Assembly (NCBI GenBank): GCA_017481725.1
Contig: JAFUOX010000007.1
Coordinates: forward strand, 1-37,842
Length of the DNA: 37,842 nt
Direction of reading: 5' to 3'
Source: Kiritimatiellia bacterium
GTDB lineage: Bacteria > Verrucomicrobiota > Kiritimatiellia > RFP12 > UBA3636
Shown: piece by piece, positions 7,661 to 16,594 of the stretch
How positions within the stretch are numbered: the stretch's first letter is position 1
Layout of the letters: each line of letters starts with the position of its first letter
Position numbers and translations under genes: made by a program
Notes under the pieces: model-generated
Databases searched by the model: none
What the model was told of the DNA's origin: nothing
Seen by the model: only the letters and a program-made list of their open reading frames with translations

Positions 7661-10117
7661 TCAAATTGGATTTTCTGGCCATTTATGCTTTGGATAGCGA
7701 CCACGCAAATCCTTACGTACAAGTGGATACCCATTCTTCCAAAAACTTTGCAAATCTTGTGTTTGCTGCACAGGACGCATAGCTGGAGAAAGAAGCTTCA
7801 TCAATATTGGCTCTCCACATATCTTTGGTGTTTCAAGCATACCAAACACCTCCTGCAATCGAACAGCAAGGCAAGGGATCTCCTCACTATAATCAATACG
7901 AATACGAGAACCACTCGGCACGCGGATATGTGATGGTGCCATGCGGTCAAGCTCGAGGATATTCGCTCCAAGCATTCCTTGAAATACAACACATAAATCT
8001 ACGTCCTTTAATGCCGAAAGCTTTCGTACACCAAAAAGATATGGGCCAAGCCAAGCCTCTAGTGTTGCTAGCAAACTTTCATCACTAACATCTGGAAAGC
8101 CCTCAATGCCCTTTCTATGCAAAAATGCAATACGCTCACGCAGCTGCATTGCCGCAGTTGTCCAATCAAGAGCATGCAGACCCGTGCTGCGAATACCCTC
8201 ACAAATACCATGACAAATTTGCTCCTCATCTGGATTTGCAATTGGACGCTCCTTTATCGTAATTGCACCAAGCATCACTCGCTCCTGTGCAATTACTCGC
8301 TCCTCGCGGGAGCTCCATTCTACACAAGCCTCCTCGCGGAATTGATTTGAAAAATATTTTTCTATTTCTGCTATTGTTAGCGGCTCAGCAAGCTGCACTG
8401 CCCCATCCGCACTTTTATCATCTACCTCAATCGCAACAATCCAATCGCTTGAAATACTTGAAGCACCAACCAGCCTTACACCACGCCCTGAAGCAAGCAA
8501 ATAGCGATTCCGTTCCTCAGCATGCTTACGCCTACGAGCAATTCTATCCGGATAAGCAAATGCCATTATAAGACCCAAAGACATTGTCTCTGTGGCAGGG
8601 TCTAAATCACGCCCTAATTCTATTGCACGACGCTGCCACATTGCAGCCAACTCATGCACTGCCTTTTTACGAGGATTGCTTGCACCCATGCTTTCTAGCT
8701 CGAGCAATAGCTCCGACATTGTTGAGGCAGAGCGCACATTAACTCCCTCGCTCAATGCTGCACACGCCATACATGCTTCTGCAAGAGCGGCTTCAGTGCC
8801 AATAACTGCTGTACTTAGCATTGCATGAGCTAACCGTGGATGCGTGCCAAATTGAAGCAACTTTCTACCTTGAGGAGTAATTGCTCCATTTGGTGTCAAT
8901 GCCTCAAGCCTTTGCAATAGCTCAATTCCTTGCTGCCATGCTGTTTCTGGTGGCAGGGTCAACCATGGCAAAGAGCATCTTTCTGCGCTTCCAAAATCTG
9001 CACACATTAGCACAAGTGTTGAAAGCTCACTGCTACACAATTCTGGCACAGCTGTGCGAGGCATCAACGCATCCTCGCGGGCAACCCACAAGCGATAGCA
9101 CACACCCTCACAAAGTCGGCCTGCTCTACCTCGACGCTGATCTGCTCTATCCATAGAAATACGCACAGTTTCAAGGCGCATCATTCCTGTTGCATTTGAA
9201 TAACGTGGCACACGTGCTTTACCGGTATCCACAACTGTTGTAATTCCTTGAATCGTTAAAGAAGATTCAGCAATGCTAGTGGCAAGAACTATCTTTCTCT
9301 GTCCTGCCATTGCTGGTGCAATAGCTCGCTCCTGCTCTTGAAGCGAGAGAGCTGCATAAAGAGGAGCAAGCTCTATTGAGCGCTCCTTACAAAATTCTGA
9401 AAGCAGCTCAGCCGTTGCCTTAATTTCTCCCTCACCTGGAAGAAATGCAAGAATAGACCCTTCCTGCTCTACAGCAGCTGTTCGTATTCCCTTTGCAGCT
9501 GCTTCAGATAACCGTAGCTCACGTGACATTGGTAAATACTTTGTGTCTACTGGGAACAAGGTGCCATTTGCTTCAAGACAAGGAGTACCATCACCAAGGT
9601 GCTTTGCTATTGGAGCTGCATCAAGTGTTGCCGACATAATTATAATTCGCAAATCTGGGCGAATGCTTCGCTGCACCTCCAAAGCAAGGGCTAGACCAAA
9701 ATCTGCATGAATGCTTCGCTCATGAAATTCATCAAAAATTATTGCCCCAACATTCGCTAGCTCTGGATCATCAATAAGCATTCGAGAGAGCACACCCTCG
9801 GTTAGCACCATAACGCGAGTTTGCTTTGAGGCGCGTCGCTCCATGCGGAGCTGATACCCCACCGTGCCACCAACCTCTTCACCAATGGTTGATGCCATAC
9901 GGCGGGCCGCAAGTCTTGCTGCCATACGGCGTGGCTCTAATAAAAGAATTTGCTTATTAGATAAATATTGCTCTGATAATAATGCAAGCGGAACAACAGT
10001 TGTTTTACCAGAGCCCGGTGGAGCTGTAATTATTATTCCACCTGATGGTGTCGTATTTAACGCCTTAGATAGCTCTGGAAGTAGCTCACATATTGGAAGC
10101 TGTGGCAAGGAGAACAT
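7661..10117 (-). CDS. hrpB: ATP-dependent DEAH-box helicase HrpB
   Basis: An 818-residue DEAH-type RNA helicase, the usual HrpB length. Walker A GSGKTT is at about 35-40, the Walker B variant DEFHERS at about 129-135, then motif III SATLD, motif V ATSIAESSLTI and motif VI QRRGRAGR. The C-terminal HrpB signature ends in RYPKHKWPENP. The stop is TGA, showing that TGA is read as stop in this genome. It is the last gene of a tight unit with nth, only two bases after the nth stop. The family's biological role is poorly defined; it is a cytoplasmic ATPase acting on nucleic acid. Many overlapping plus-strand reading frames here are shadows. Confidence 0.93.
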   Translation of the reverse strand: MFSLPQLPICELLPELSKALNTTPSGGIIITAPPGSGKTTVVPLALLSEQYLSNKQILLLEPRRMAARLAARRMASTIGEEVGGTVGYQLRMERRASKQTRVMVLTEGVLSRMLIDDPELANVGAIIFDEFHERSIHADFGLALALEVQRSIRPDLRIIIMSATLDAAPIAKHLGDGTPCLEANGTLFPVDTKYLPMSRELRLSEAAAKGIRTAAVEQEGSILAFLPGEGEIKATAELLSEFCKERSIELAPLYAALSLQEQERAIAPAMAGQRKIVLATSIAESSLTIQGITTVVDTGKARVPRYSNATGMMRLETVRISMDRADQRRGRAGRLCEGVCYRLWVAREDALMPRTAVPELCSSELSTLVLMCADFGSAERCSLPWLTLPPETAWQQGIELLQRLEALTPNGAITPQGRKLLQFGTHPRLAHAMLSTAVIGTEAALAEACMACAALSEGVNVRSASTMSELLLELESMGASNPRKKAVHELAAMWQRRAIELGRDLDPATETMSLGLIMAFAYPDRIARRRKHAEERNRYLLASGRGVRLVGASSISSDWIVAIEVDDKSADGAVQLAEPLTIAEIEKYFSNQFREEACVEWSSREERVIAQERVMLGAITIKERPIANPDEEQICHGICEGIRSTGLHALDWTTAAMQLRERIAFLHRKGIEGFPDVSDESLLATLEAWLGPYLFGVRKLSALKDVDLCVVFQGMLGANILELDRMAPSHIRVPSGSRIRIDYSEEIPCLAVRLQEVFGMLETPKICGEPILMKLLSPAMRPVQQTQDLQSFWKNGYPLVRKDLRGRYPKHKWPENPI

Positions 10118-10119
10118 TT

Positions 10120-10797
10120 TTATTGCTCTCCTATGTCGGCACCAGATTTTTTCATATTGCCATAATTACAATATTTGCAAATTGGGCAATCCTCACAATG
10201 TGGATTTATTGGGCGGCAACGGCGCTGCCCAAAGGAAACAAAGCAAGCATTCCAGCTTCGCCAATATTTTATAGGGAGAATTTCGCGTAGCTTAAATTCT
10301 GTTTCCTGAGGAGTTGACGTTGCCACAAGCCCAAGCCTATTATTGATGCGATGCACGTGGACATCAACGCAAATTGCTGGCTTCTTAAAAGCAACTGCCA
10401 CAACCAAATTTGCTGTTTTGCGGCCTACGCCAGGAAGCTCGCAAAGCTCCTCAATTGTTTCTGGAATTTCTCCACCAAATCGTTCATCCAAAACTCGAGG
10501 GAGCTGCTTAAGTGCCTTTGCTTTTTGATGAAAAAAACCGACTGGGAAAATCATTTGCTCCACCTCCTCAAGGCTATACAAATCAAAATCCGTTGGCTTT
10601 TTTACTTTTGGGAAGAGCTTATCTTTAATCACCTTTGAGGTAGTTTCATCCTTTGTGCGTGCACTAAGAATTGTGGCTACAAGAATTTGAAATGGACTAC
10701 ATCCCTGTGCTGCCATTAGATCAATTACAGGTGCAGGGTTTGAGGTAAAGTCCTCAAGCAGAATTTTATGTACAGAAGGAATATCGCTTAATTTCAT
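10120..10797 (-). CDS. nth: Endonuclease III (DNA glycosylase/AP lyase)
   Basis: A 225-residue base-excision repair enzyme that removes oxidised pyrimidines and nicks at the abasic site. The helix-hairpin-helix ELPGVGRKTANLV carries catalytic Lys127, and the catalytic Asp145 lies in CVDVHVHR. The [4Fe-4S] loop has canonical spacing C-x6-C-x2-C-x5-C (Cys194, 201, 204, 210). Length matches the family. It starts 15 bases after the lipoprotein stop and ends two bases before hrpB, so it is almost certainly co-transcribed with both. Confidence 0.95.
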   Translation of the reverse strand: MKLSDIPSVHKILLEDFTSNPAPVIDLMAAQGCSPFQILVATILSARTKDETTSKVIKDKLFPKVKKPTDFDLYSLEEVEQMIFPVGFFHQKAKALKQLPRVLDERFGGEIPETIEELCELPGVGRKTANLVVAVAFKKPAICVDVHVHRINNRLGLVATSTPQETEFKLREILPIKYWRSWNACFVSFGQRRCRPINPHCEDCPICKYCNYGNMKKSGADIGEQ

Positions 10798-10812
10798 AGG
10801 TGAGCAATATTA

Positions 10813-11388
10813 CTATTCGCGAGCCTTACGAAGTTCATTCTCTCGGGCAATGGCTATTGTTGCTTCAAAATTCTCAAGAGCCTCTTCCGTAACACCAACA
10901 ATATATTTATTATCGGTAGTTAATCTAAACTCTTTAAAGCCAATTATCCCCTTTATAGAAACACGAGCATTTGCTTCTGAGGATACAACATCTCTTGAGA
11001 CAAGCATATACGGAGGTGGCACTACTCCTTCATCAACAAAGGCTTGAAAAACACGCTCCATTTCCTCGCGACCAATTGTTACACGGTCAGTATAATAGCT
11101 ACCCCAATCTGGATTAGCTGTATCTGTTGAGGTTTCCTTCCAAAACTTTGGACTTTTGCCTGTCTTAAAATCAACATGACATACACCAAAAAATGAAAGT
11201 CTGCATGGTAGCAAAATTTCTCTATCATTCTCGGCTGGAGTATAAAGAATTTCTAGCCAATCGAGCTCTGAAATATCTACTTCAAAAGAGCTATGGCGGA
11301 GTTTTCCATCGCCCTGCATAGCAGTTATACAACCACTATTACAGAGAGCAAATGTAATCACAAAAAGTAACAATAAAAATCTTTTCAT
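10813..11388 (-). CDS. Putative lipoprotein of unknown function
   Basis: A 191-residue protein with a hydrophobic N-terminal signal ending in NSGC, a near-lipobox with candidate lipidated Cys at about 20. The mature part is soluble and mixed alpha/beta with no motif I recognise. It starts five bases after the gspF-like stop and runs into nth, so it is embedded in an operon. With a pilus or secretion inner-membrane gene upstream it might serve the envelope machinery, but the only support for that is position. Confidence 0.7.
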   Translation of the reverse strand: MKRFLLLLFVITFALCNSGCITAMQGDGKLRHSSFEVDISELDWLEILYTPAENDREILLPCRLSFFGVCHVDFKTGKSPKFWKETSTDTANPDWGSYYTDRVTIGREEMERVFQAFVDEGVVPPPYMLVSRDVVSSEANARVSIKGIIGFKEFRLTTDNKYIVGVTEEALENFEATIAIARENELRKARE

Positions 11389-11393
11389 TCTAT

Positions 11394-12677
11394 TTAGAAA
11401 TTAGCTGAGCTTGACACTGCCATGACTGCTTGAATAATTGAGATAGCAATTACTGCAATAATAATAGCAACGACAAAAATCATAATTGGCTCAAGAGCAG
11501 AGGTAAAGCGGGTAACATTTCTATCTAGTTCTGCCTCAAAGCGCTTTGCCACATGCCCCAAGGCAGATGGCATATCACCCGTGCGCTCACCAATTGCAAT
11601 CATATCTATCGCCACTTGTGGAAAAATATTTCCTTCTGCGAGTGGTCCAGAAATAGATGTACCATCAGTCACTCTATCGCGAGCACGCAAAAGCTGCTCA
11701 GAAATAACACTATTGCCAACTGCTTGTGAGGTAATCTGCAATGCAGAAATTACTGGCACTCCATTTGCAAGAAGTGATTGCAATGTACGTGCAAAGTTTG
11801 CAAAAATTCCAGCAGCAACAATACCCTTTACTAAAGGCATTTTTAGTTTAAGGTAATCCCATTTTTTCTTGCCGTTAGGTGTTTTTATCCATTGAACTAA
11901 AGCAACTACACCAACTGCAAGTAGAATAAGAATTATAATACCATAATTTCTTGCAAAATCACTCATTCCCATAAGTGCCTTTGTCATTGGAGGCAAACCA
12001 TCCGGACCCAGCTGATCGAAGATAGTCTTAAATTTTGGTAGCAAATAAGTAATCGCAAAAATTGTTACACCAACCGCCATAATAAGAACTATTGTTGGAT
12101 AGAACATGGCTGTTTTGATTTTTGAGCGCATTGCTTGCTGACTCTCAAAATGTTCAACTAGGCGGTGTAATACATCTGTCATTGCACCAGAAGCCTCACC
12201 CGCACGAACCATATTTGTGTAAATACTTGAAAAAACCTTAGGATATTTTTCAAGTGCATCAGAAAAAGTATAACCCTCAATAATTGCATCTCGAAGTCCA
12301 GTAACAATATCTGTTACACCCTCTGACTCTCCCTCTCGAGCAGCCAAGCAATTAAGAGCATTGCCTAATGTCATTCCACTCTCTAGTAGGTCGCAAATTT
12401 CACTTGTGAAGTGAAGTGTTTCAACAGGCGACATATAATTTGGACGAGAAAGCTTAAATGCATTACTACCAGACTTTTTCTTAGGTGCGCTTTCTTTCTT
12501 ATTATCTGATTTAGATGCTGAGGTTTTTCCGCCAGACTTTTGCATAACAGAAATAGGCACTAATCCCTTACGCTGGATAGTGGCAAGGGCAGAACGTCTA
12601 TCTTGGGCTTCAATTTGCCCATTTTCTTTTCTACCATCTCTAGTTTTAGCTGTATATGCAAATACTGGCATTTTCAA
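11394..12677 (-). CDS. Type II secretion/type IV pilus inner-membrane platform protein (GspF/PilC family)
   Basis: A 427-residue polytopic protein. The N-terminus MPVFAYTAKTRDGRKENGQIEA is the start typical of GspF/PilC. Two homologous GspF helical domains follow, at about 95-215 (FTSEICDLLESGMTLGNAL) and 285-410 (FARTLQSLLANGVPVISAL). Membrane segments fall near 195-215, 240-265 and 395-420. The linker at about 45-75 is lysine- and serine-rich. The family forms the platform that couples the assembly ATPase to pilin polymerisation. No GspE/PilB or pilin gene lies in the window, so this is an isolated platform gene heading an operon with nth and hrpB. The start I use is the second Met-Pro context; M1 and M3 are both possible. 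Confidence 0.88.
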   Translation of the reverse strand: MKMPVFAYTAKTRDGRKENGQIEAQDRRSALATIQRKGLVPISVMQKSGGKTSASKSDNKKESAPKKKSGSNAFKLSRPNYMSPVETLHFTSEICDLLESGMTLGNALNCLAAREGESEGVTDIVTGLRDAIIEGYTFSDALEKYPKVFSSIYTNMVRAGEASGAMTDVLHRLVEHFESQQAMRSKIKTAMFYPTIVLIMAVGVTIFAITYLLPKFKTIFDQLGPDGLPPMTKALMGMSDFARNYGIIILILLAVGVVALVQWIKTPNGKKKWDYLKLKMPLVKGIVAAGIFANFARTLQSLLANGVPVISALQITSQAVGNSVISEQLLRARDRVTDGTSISGPLAEGNIFPQVAIDMIAIGERTGDMPSALGHVAKRFEAELDRNVTRFTSALEPIMIFVVAIIIAVIAISIIQAVMAVSSSANF

Positions 12678-12844
12678 AACCTCAAGTTATTTTTTATATA
12701 TGCTCATTTTAACCTTTTTTGCATATATCTTCAAGAAAGAAGTGAAAAAGATGATATATTAACACATTTTGGAGAAAATCCGATGTAATCAATAGAAACA
12801 ATCTCATTTTTTCAAAAAAATAAGTAAAAATTGTTTTTACTATA

Positions 12845-12853
12845 TGTTATAAT
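12845..12853 (+). promoter_or_regulatory. Extended -10 promoter element
   Basis: TGTTATAAT is a perfect extended -10 (TG-N-TATAAT) about 70 bases 5' of the secreted hypothetical protein at 12923. No well-spaced -35 is visible, which extended -10 promoters tolerate. Confidence 0.5.
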
Positions 12854-12922
12854 GCTAACAAGATATGTCTATCATGTCATTGTTTACAAAACCTATTAAG
12901 AAAAACTACGAAAGGTTCTTAA

Positions 12923-13552
12923 ATGAAAAAAATTCCTAAAACACTTATTCTCTTGTTGGCTCTTGTGTCATTAAACGCATATGCATGGATGGAATCATGG
13001 GAACCGAAATTTGATTATAAATCAGCAAATTTTACTAAGCTCTCTGAGGAAAAAGTGCAAAAACTCATAAGTATGTATGCAAAAAACAGTTATGGCGCCA
13101 AAATATACGCAGAAGGTGCTGAAATTGATTTAAATAATGATTGCATTAAAGATTATGTTATCATTATTCCATGGATGGGATGTGGACTAGCATTCTATGG
13201 CACAGATACATTCTTTATTGTTTCCAGCTGTGATGGAGATAAGTCCATCAGTTCAATAGAAAGTTTTGGAGCAGACCTTTCTGACCTTATTAAAATCAAT
13301 GGTAAAATATATTATAAACACTCCGATATGCTAGGTAATTTTGAAAATAGCATTCATAACCATTGGGTGTATCAGATATTTTCATTTGATAAATTTGGTT
13401 TTATGCAACGAGCTAATGGAGATATGGAAAAAATATTCCCAGCAGTCACTATTTATTACAAAAATCCGAGATTTAAGCAGATTGAACTAACTAAAGCAGA
13501 TATTGAATCAATAATTGAGCAAACAATTCCGTACCTCCACATAATTGATTAA
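12923..13552 (+). CDS. Secreted protein of unknown function
   Basis: A 209-residue protein with a clear signal peptide at about 1-21 (cleavage after NAYA). I do not recognise a family. A D-x-N-x-D stretch, EIDLNNDCIKDYVIIIP (Asp69, Asn71, Asp73), resembles calcium-binding loops in FG-GAP or VCBS-type repeats, but one loop is weak evidence. Two or three cysteines in the mature part could form disulphides. It is a single-gene transcript, with an extended -10 upstream and a bidirectional hairpin terminator downstream. Confidence 0.75.
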   Translation: MKKIPKTLILLLALVSLNAYAWMESWEPKFDYKSANFTKLSEEKVQKLISMYAKNSYGAKIYAEGAEIDLNNDCIKDYVIIIPWMGCGLAFYGTDTFFIVSSCDGDKSISSIESFGADLSDLIKINGKIYYKHSDMLGNFENSIHNHWVYQIFSFDKFGFMQRANGDMEKIFPAVTIYYKNPRFKQIELTKADIESIIEQTIPYLHIID

Positions 13553-13586
13553 AGCTAAACATTGCACCATCCGGAGTAATTGCAAA

Positions 13587-13622
13587 AAAATGAGGTGCAG
13601 GAAAACTTCCACACCTCATTTT
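13587..13622. terminator. Bidirectional intrinsic terminator
   Basis: AAAATGAGGTG (13587-13597) pairs with CACCTCATTTT (13612-13622), with an inner GGAA/TTCC pairing in the loop. U-rich runs follow on both strands. It sits between two convergent genes and probably ends both transcripts. Confidence 0.85.
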
Positions 13623-13651
13623 TTATTTTTTATGAGCAGAGCTCAGATTGA

Positions 13652-14935
13652 TTAGAATCTACGTGTAACTGTGATACCTAGGCAGTTTGCATTACCGTCA
13701 GAATACCCACCATCATATACGCCATGATCAAAGTCAGCAGTTAAGCTTGTTGATGGAACAAACTCAAAGAAGTAACTCATATCAACTGTCCAGTCATTCT
13801 TTGTCCAGCCAGCACCAACAGCGAAGATGTGGCGATCATGAGCAGGAACTAGGTAGTCTGGGTGTGACTTGTTAAGTGGGGAGTCATCATATGTATAAGA
13901 TGCACGTAGAACCCAAGCATCATTTAGCTGATAGCTACCACCAAATGCAAAGCGAACTGTATCCTTCCAATTCTTCTCTAGAGAAACCTCTGGAGCACCA
14001 ACTGCTGCTAGAGAATCATACTCGATTGTTAGACCATCAAATACGCTCCATGCTGTATAGGTTACTGCAGCACCAAGTGTTAGGCGATCTGTTACATCAT
14101 AAGTTGCAGCAATGATTACCTCGTCTGGTGTTGTTAGCTCTGCACTAGCTGTTGTATCCTTAAATACAGGAGCTGCAGCAAGCATTGGTGACTTATAATA
14201 AGAAACATCACCATCGATGTCATGCTTTACACGACTTGTATAAGAAGCACCTAGGTGCAAATCCTCTGTTGCATCCCAAGTAATACCGATGCTAGCACCA
14301 ACGCCTGTGCTAATCTCGCTGCTCTCAAGATCCTGTGTAATATCAAGAGCTGGGCTTGTTAGACTTGGATTTAGCTTTGTTGCAGGAATCTTCTGCTTTA
14401 GTGCAACATCCATACACTGTAGGTTAAGTGCAGCACCAACAGAAACAGAGTCAGAAATCTTCCAGCTAATTGTTGGAGCTACTGTCATTGTCAAAATATC
14501 AACCTCAACATTGTTGTAGCGACCAAACCAATCATCGTCCATAGTTAGACCTAGACCAAACTTTGAGAAAATACCTAAGCCAATCTGGAAATCATCACTT
14601 ACCTTGTGAGTAACATAAGCATGAGGAAGAGTAAACAAGCGATCGTCTGCTTCTTTTCTCATTGTCTTACCTGTGTATGGGTTTTTGCCCTCGATAGAAA
14701 AATGAGTTAATAGGAAAGAAGAACCTACAGAAACCTGTGTTCCCTCTAAATCAGAAATTGCTGCTGGGTTGAAGAACATAGCAGAAGGCTCACCGCCCTT
14801 TGTCATTAGACCTGCTGCATCAGCATTACCTGTTGCAGAAGACTCAAAAAGTGCATAACCAGCACCGAAAGCAGTTGTACCAAGTGCTAATACAGCTGCA
14901 GCTGTAACGATAGATTTAATTTGTTTTGTATTCAT
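13652..14935 (-). CDS. Outer-membrane OmpP1/FadL/TodX-family transport protein
   Basis: A 427-residue outer-membrane beta-barrel with a signal peptide at about 1-24 (TAFGAG). The N-terminal hatch region has the family sequence AMFFNPAAIS. Alternating amphipathic strands follow, and the chain ends in a terminal Phe (TVTRRF), the usual barrel assembly signal. FadL-type channels move hydrophobic molecules such as long-chain fatty acids or aromatics across the outer membrane. No fatty-acid genes are adjacent. The aromatic-acid operon starts about 1.7 kb away, but any link is speculation. Confidence 0.87.
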   Translation of the reverse strand: MNTKQIKSIVTAAAVLALGTTAFGAGYALFESSATGNADAAGLMTKGGEPSAMFFNPAAISDLEGTQVSVGSSFLLTHFSIEGKNPYTGKTMRKEADDRLFTLPHAYVTHKVSDDFQIGLGIFSKFGLGLTMDDDWFGRYNNVEVDILTMTVAPTISWKISDSVSVGAALNLQCMDVALKQKIPATKLNPSLTSPALDITQDLESSEISTGVGASIGITWDATEDLHLGASYTSRVKHDIDGDVSYYKSPMLAAAPVFKDTTASAELTTPDEVIIAATYDVTDRLTLGAAVTYTAWSVFDGLTIEYDSLAAVGAPEVSLEKNWKDTVRFAFGGSYQLNDAWVLRASYTYDDSPLNKSHPDYLVPAHDRHIFAVGAGWTKNDWTVDMSYFFEFVPSTSLTADFDHGVYDGGYSDGNANCLGITVTRRF

Positions 14936-15463
14936 TGTTTTTATTTTATTGTTATTTTGTTAGAACATTTTAAACAAACTCAACGCCTACTAAGGTGCTG
15001 AACTGCTTTAAATACTAGCAAATCTGTTTCAAAAAAATAAAGAAAAAATTTGAATTTTCATTAAACACTTGTTTGAAATTCAAGATAAATTGTTAAAAAC
15101 AAAACACTTATACCAATACGCCGCAAAGCATATAAAAAGTAGATTTATTGCAAAATTCACCTTATAACCGAAATTTGAAGCATTTGTAGCTATCTTTTCC
15201 TTAATTTAAATACAAAAAAAGGGATTAGAGGTTTCGCACATAGTAGCTATAATAGCATGTCTATTTAAACCATAAGCAATGAGTAAATAAATAATTTAAA
15301 TAACCCAAAACAATTAGGTTAGCAACATAATCATTGAGAAAAAGGAATAATAATGATAAGATTTCTCTAATAACAAATAAATAATGGTGTACGACATTTT
15401 AATAAATTATTGGGAATGCTTGCATACTCTACAATGCTTGCTACATAAACAAAATGGAGAGAA
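14936..15463. other. 528-base AT-rich divergent intergenic region
   Basis: No ORF is supported in this spacer between the FadL-type gene (minus) and a glycosyltransferase (plus). A TATAAT hexamer at 15248-15253 has no good -35 at the right spacing. GGAGAG just before 15464 is the glycosyltransferase ribosome site. I see no convincing RNA structure. Confidence 0.5.
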
Positions 15464-16483
15464 ATGAACCTGGTTTCTATCATAGTGCCAGTTTATAATG
15501 GCGAGCGTTTTTTACGCGATTTACTTAATAGCATTCTTGCACAAAGCCATTCTTCATGGGAGTGTATTTGTGTTAATGACTCATCAACAGATAATTCTCT
15601 TGCTATTCTAGAAGAATACACTGCCCGAGATTCCCGCTTCAAATGCTTCACAAAGCCTAATGGAGGAACTGGCGATTCTCGTAATTTTGGACTAGACGCA
15701 GCCACTGGTGATTTTATTATGTTTGCAGATCAGGATGATTTACTCCATCCCGATGCCATGAAGCTTGCCCTTGATGTACAATTAAAAACTGGGGCAGATG
15801 TTGTTCAATTTAATCGCTGTGCATTTGCTCAATCACCCAATTGGTCATTTATAAATGAAAAAGAGCTTTTCAAACGGGTAAAGCCTCTTTGTCCTCCACT
15901 ACAGTCATACCTTACTACAGGTGCACTTGTCATTTATGTTTGGCAATATCTTTATAAAAAAGAAGTTTTAGAAAAAATTCGCTTCCCAAAATTGACTGGC
16001 GGAGAGGATAGTCCATTTATATTTGATGTAGCAAATCAGACAAGCAACTGGGTTCTACTACCGTTTACACTTTATGGCTTTAGAGAAAATTTATCCTCTG
16101 TGTCTCGCTCAATTCCATTATGGTACATAAATAATGGCTTCACGGCATGTAAGATAATCTATCAGCATGGTAAACAATACCAATGCGATGAAGAACTGCT
16201 AACAATGCGTACCACGCACGATGCATTTTATTTTGCACTTTCTATTGCCTTGCGTCATGGTCGAGGCAGAAAGGGAATGGAAAATCTTGTAGTAGTATCT
16301 GAGGAATTAGTCAATGCTCTAAAGATTGGGTTTGTTTCCTTAAAGCATTTGTGTTTATGGCAACGTGTGTTTACAAAGATGCTAATTAAAAAGCACTATT
16401 TCTTTCCACGCATAGCTGCATACACATTAGGCTATCTTGTTGCATTTATTCGTGCAATAAGTGCAAAAAAATTTAGACATTAA
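15464..16483 (+). CDS. Family 2 glycosyltransferase
   Basis: A 339-residue GT-A transferase opening with LVSIIVPVYNGERFL, then the nucleotide-site aspartate in CVNDSSTDNS, the FADQDDLL metal motif (Asp89, Asp91, Asp92), and GGEDSPF at about 185 as the catalytic-base ED motif. The layout resembles capsule or lipopolysaccharide transferases of the WcaA/EpsJ type. The C-terminal 60 residues are hydrophobic and basic, suggesting peripheral membrane binding. It is a single gene on the plus strand, not part of a visible polysaccharide cluster. Donor and acceptor are unknown. Confidence 0.88.
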   Translation: MNLVSIIVPVYNGERFLRDLLNSILAQSHSSWECICVNDSSTDNSLAILEEYTARDSRFKCFTKPNGGTGDSRNFGLDAATGDFIMFADQDDLLHPDAMKLALDVQLKTGADVVQFNRCAFAQSPNWSFINEKELFKRVKPLCPPLQSYLTTGALVIYVWQYLYKKEVLEKIRFPKLTGGEDSPFIFDVANQTSNWVLLPFTLYGFRENLSSVSRSIPLWYINNGFTACKIIYQHGKQYQCDEELLTMRTTHDAFYFALSIALRHGRGRKGMENLVVVSEELVNALKIGFVSLKHLCLWQRVFTKMLIKKHYFFPRIAAYTLGYLVAFIRAISAKKFRH

Positions 16484-16525
16484 TGCTAAAGAGCAAACAC
16501 TAGTATCTCTCGTGTAAATAATAAA

Positions 16526-16556
16526 GCGTGTGATTGCTTTTGCAATAAACACACGC
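16526..16556. terminator. Hairpin terminator between convergent genes
   Basis: GCGTGTG (16526-16532) pairs with CACACGC (16550-16556), and an inner ATTGC/GCAAT pairing encloses a TTTT loop. On the minus strand it is followed by TTTATTATTT, a good U-rich tail for ending the ior operon. The plus-strand tail is weaker. A second small inverted repeat, TATAACG/CGTTATA (16575-16581, 16586-16592), lies between it and the iorA stop. Confidence 0.75.
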
Positions 16557-16594
16557 CTTACTTGAACTATTCTCTATAACGTATTCGTTATAAT

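Noticed and set aside
7685..9156. Plus-strand ORFs opposite hrpB
   Set aside because: Antisense shadows of a gene with all helicase motifs; compositions are His/Gln/Ser-rich as expected for reversed frames.
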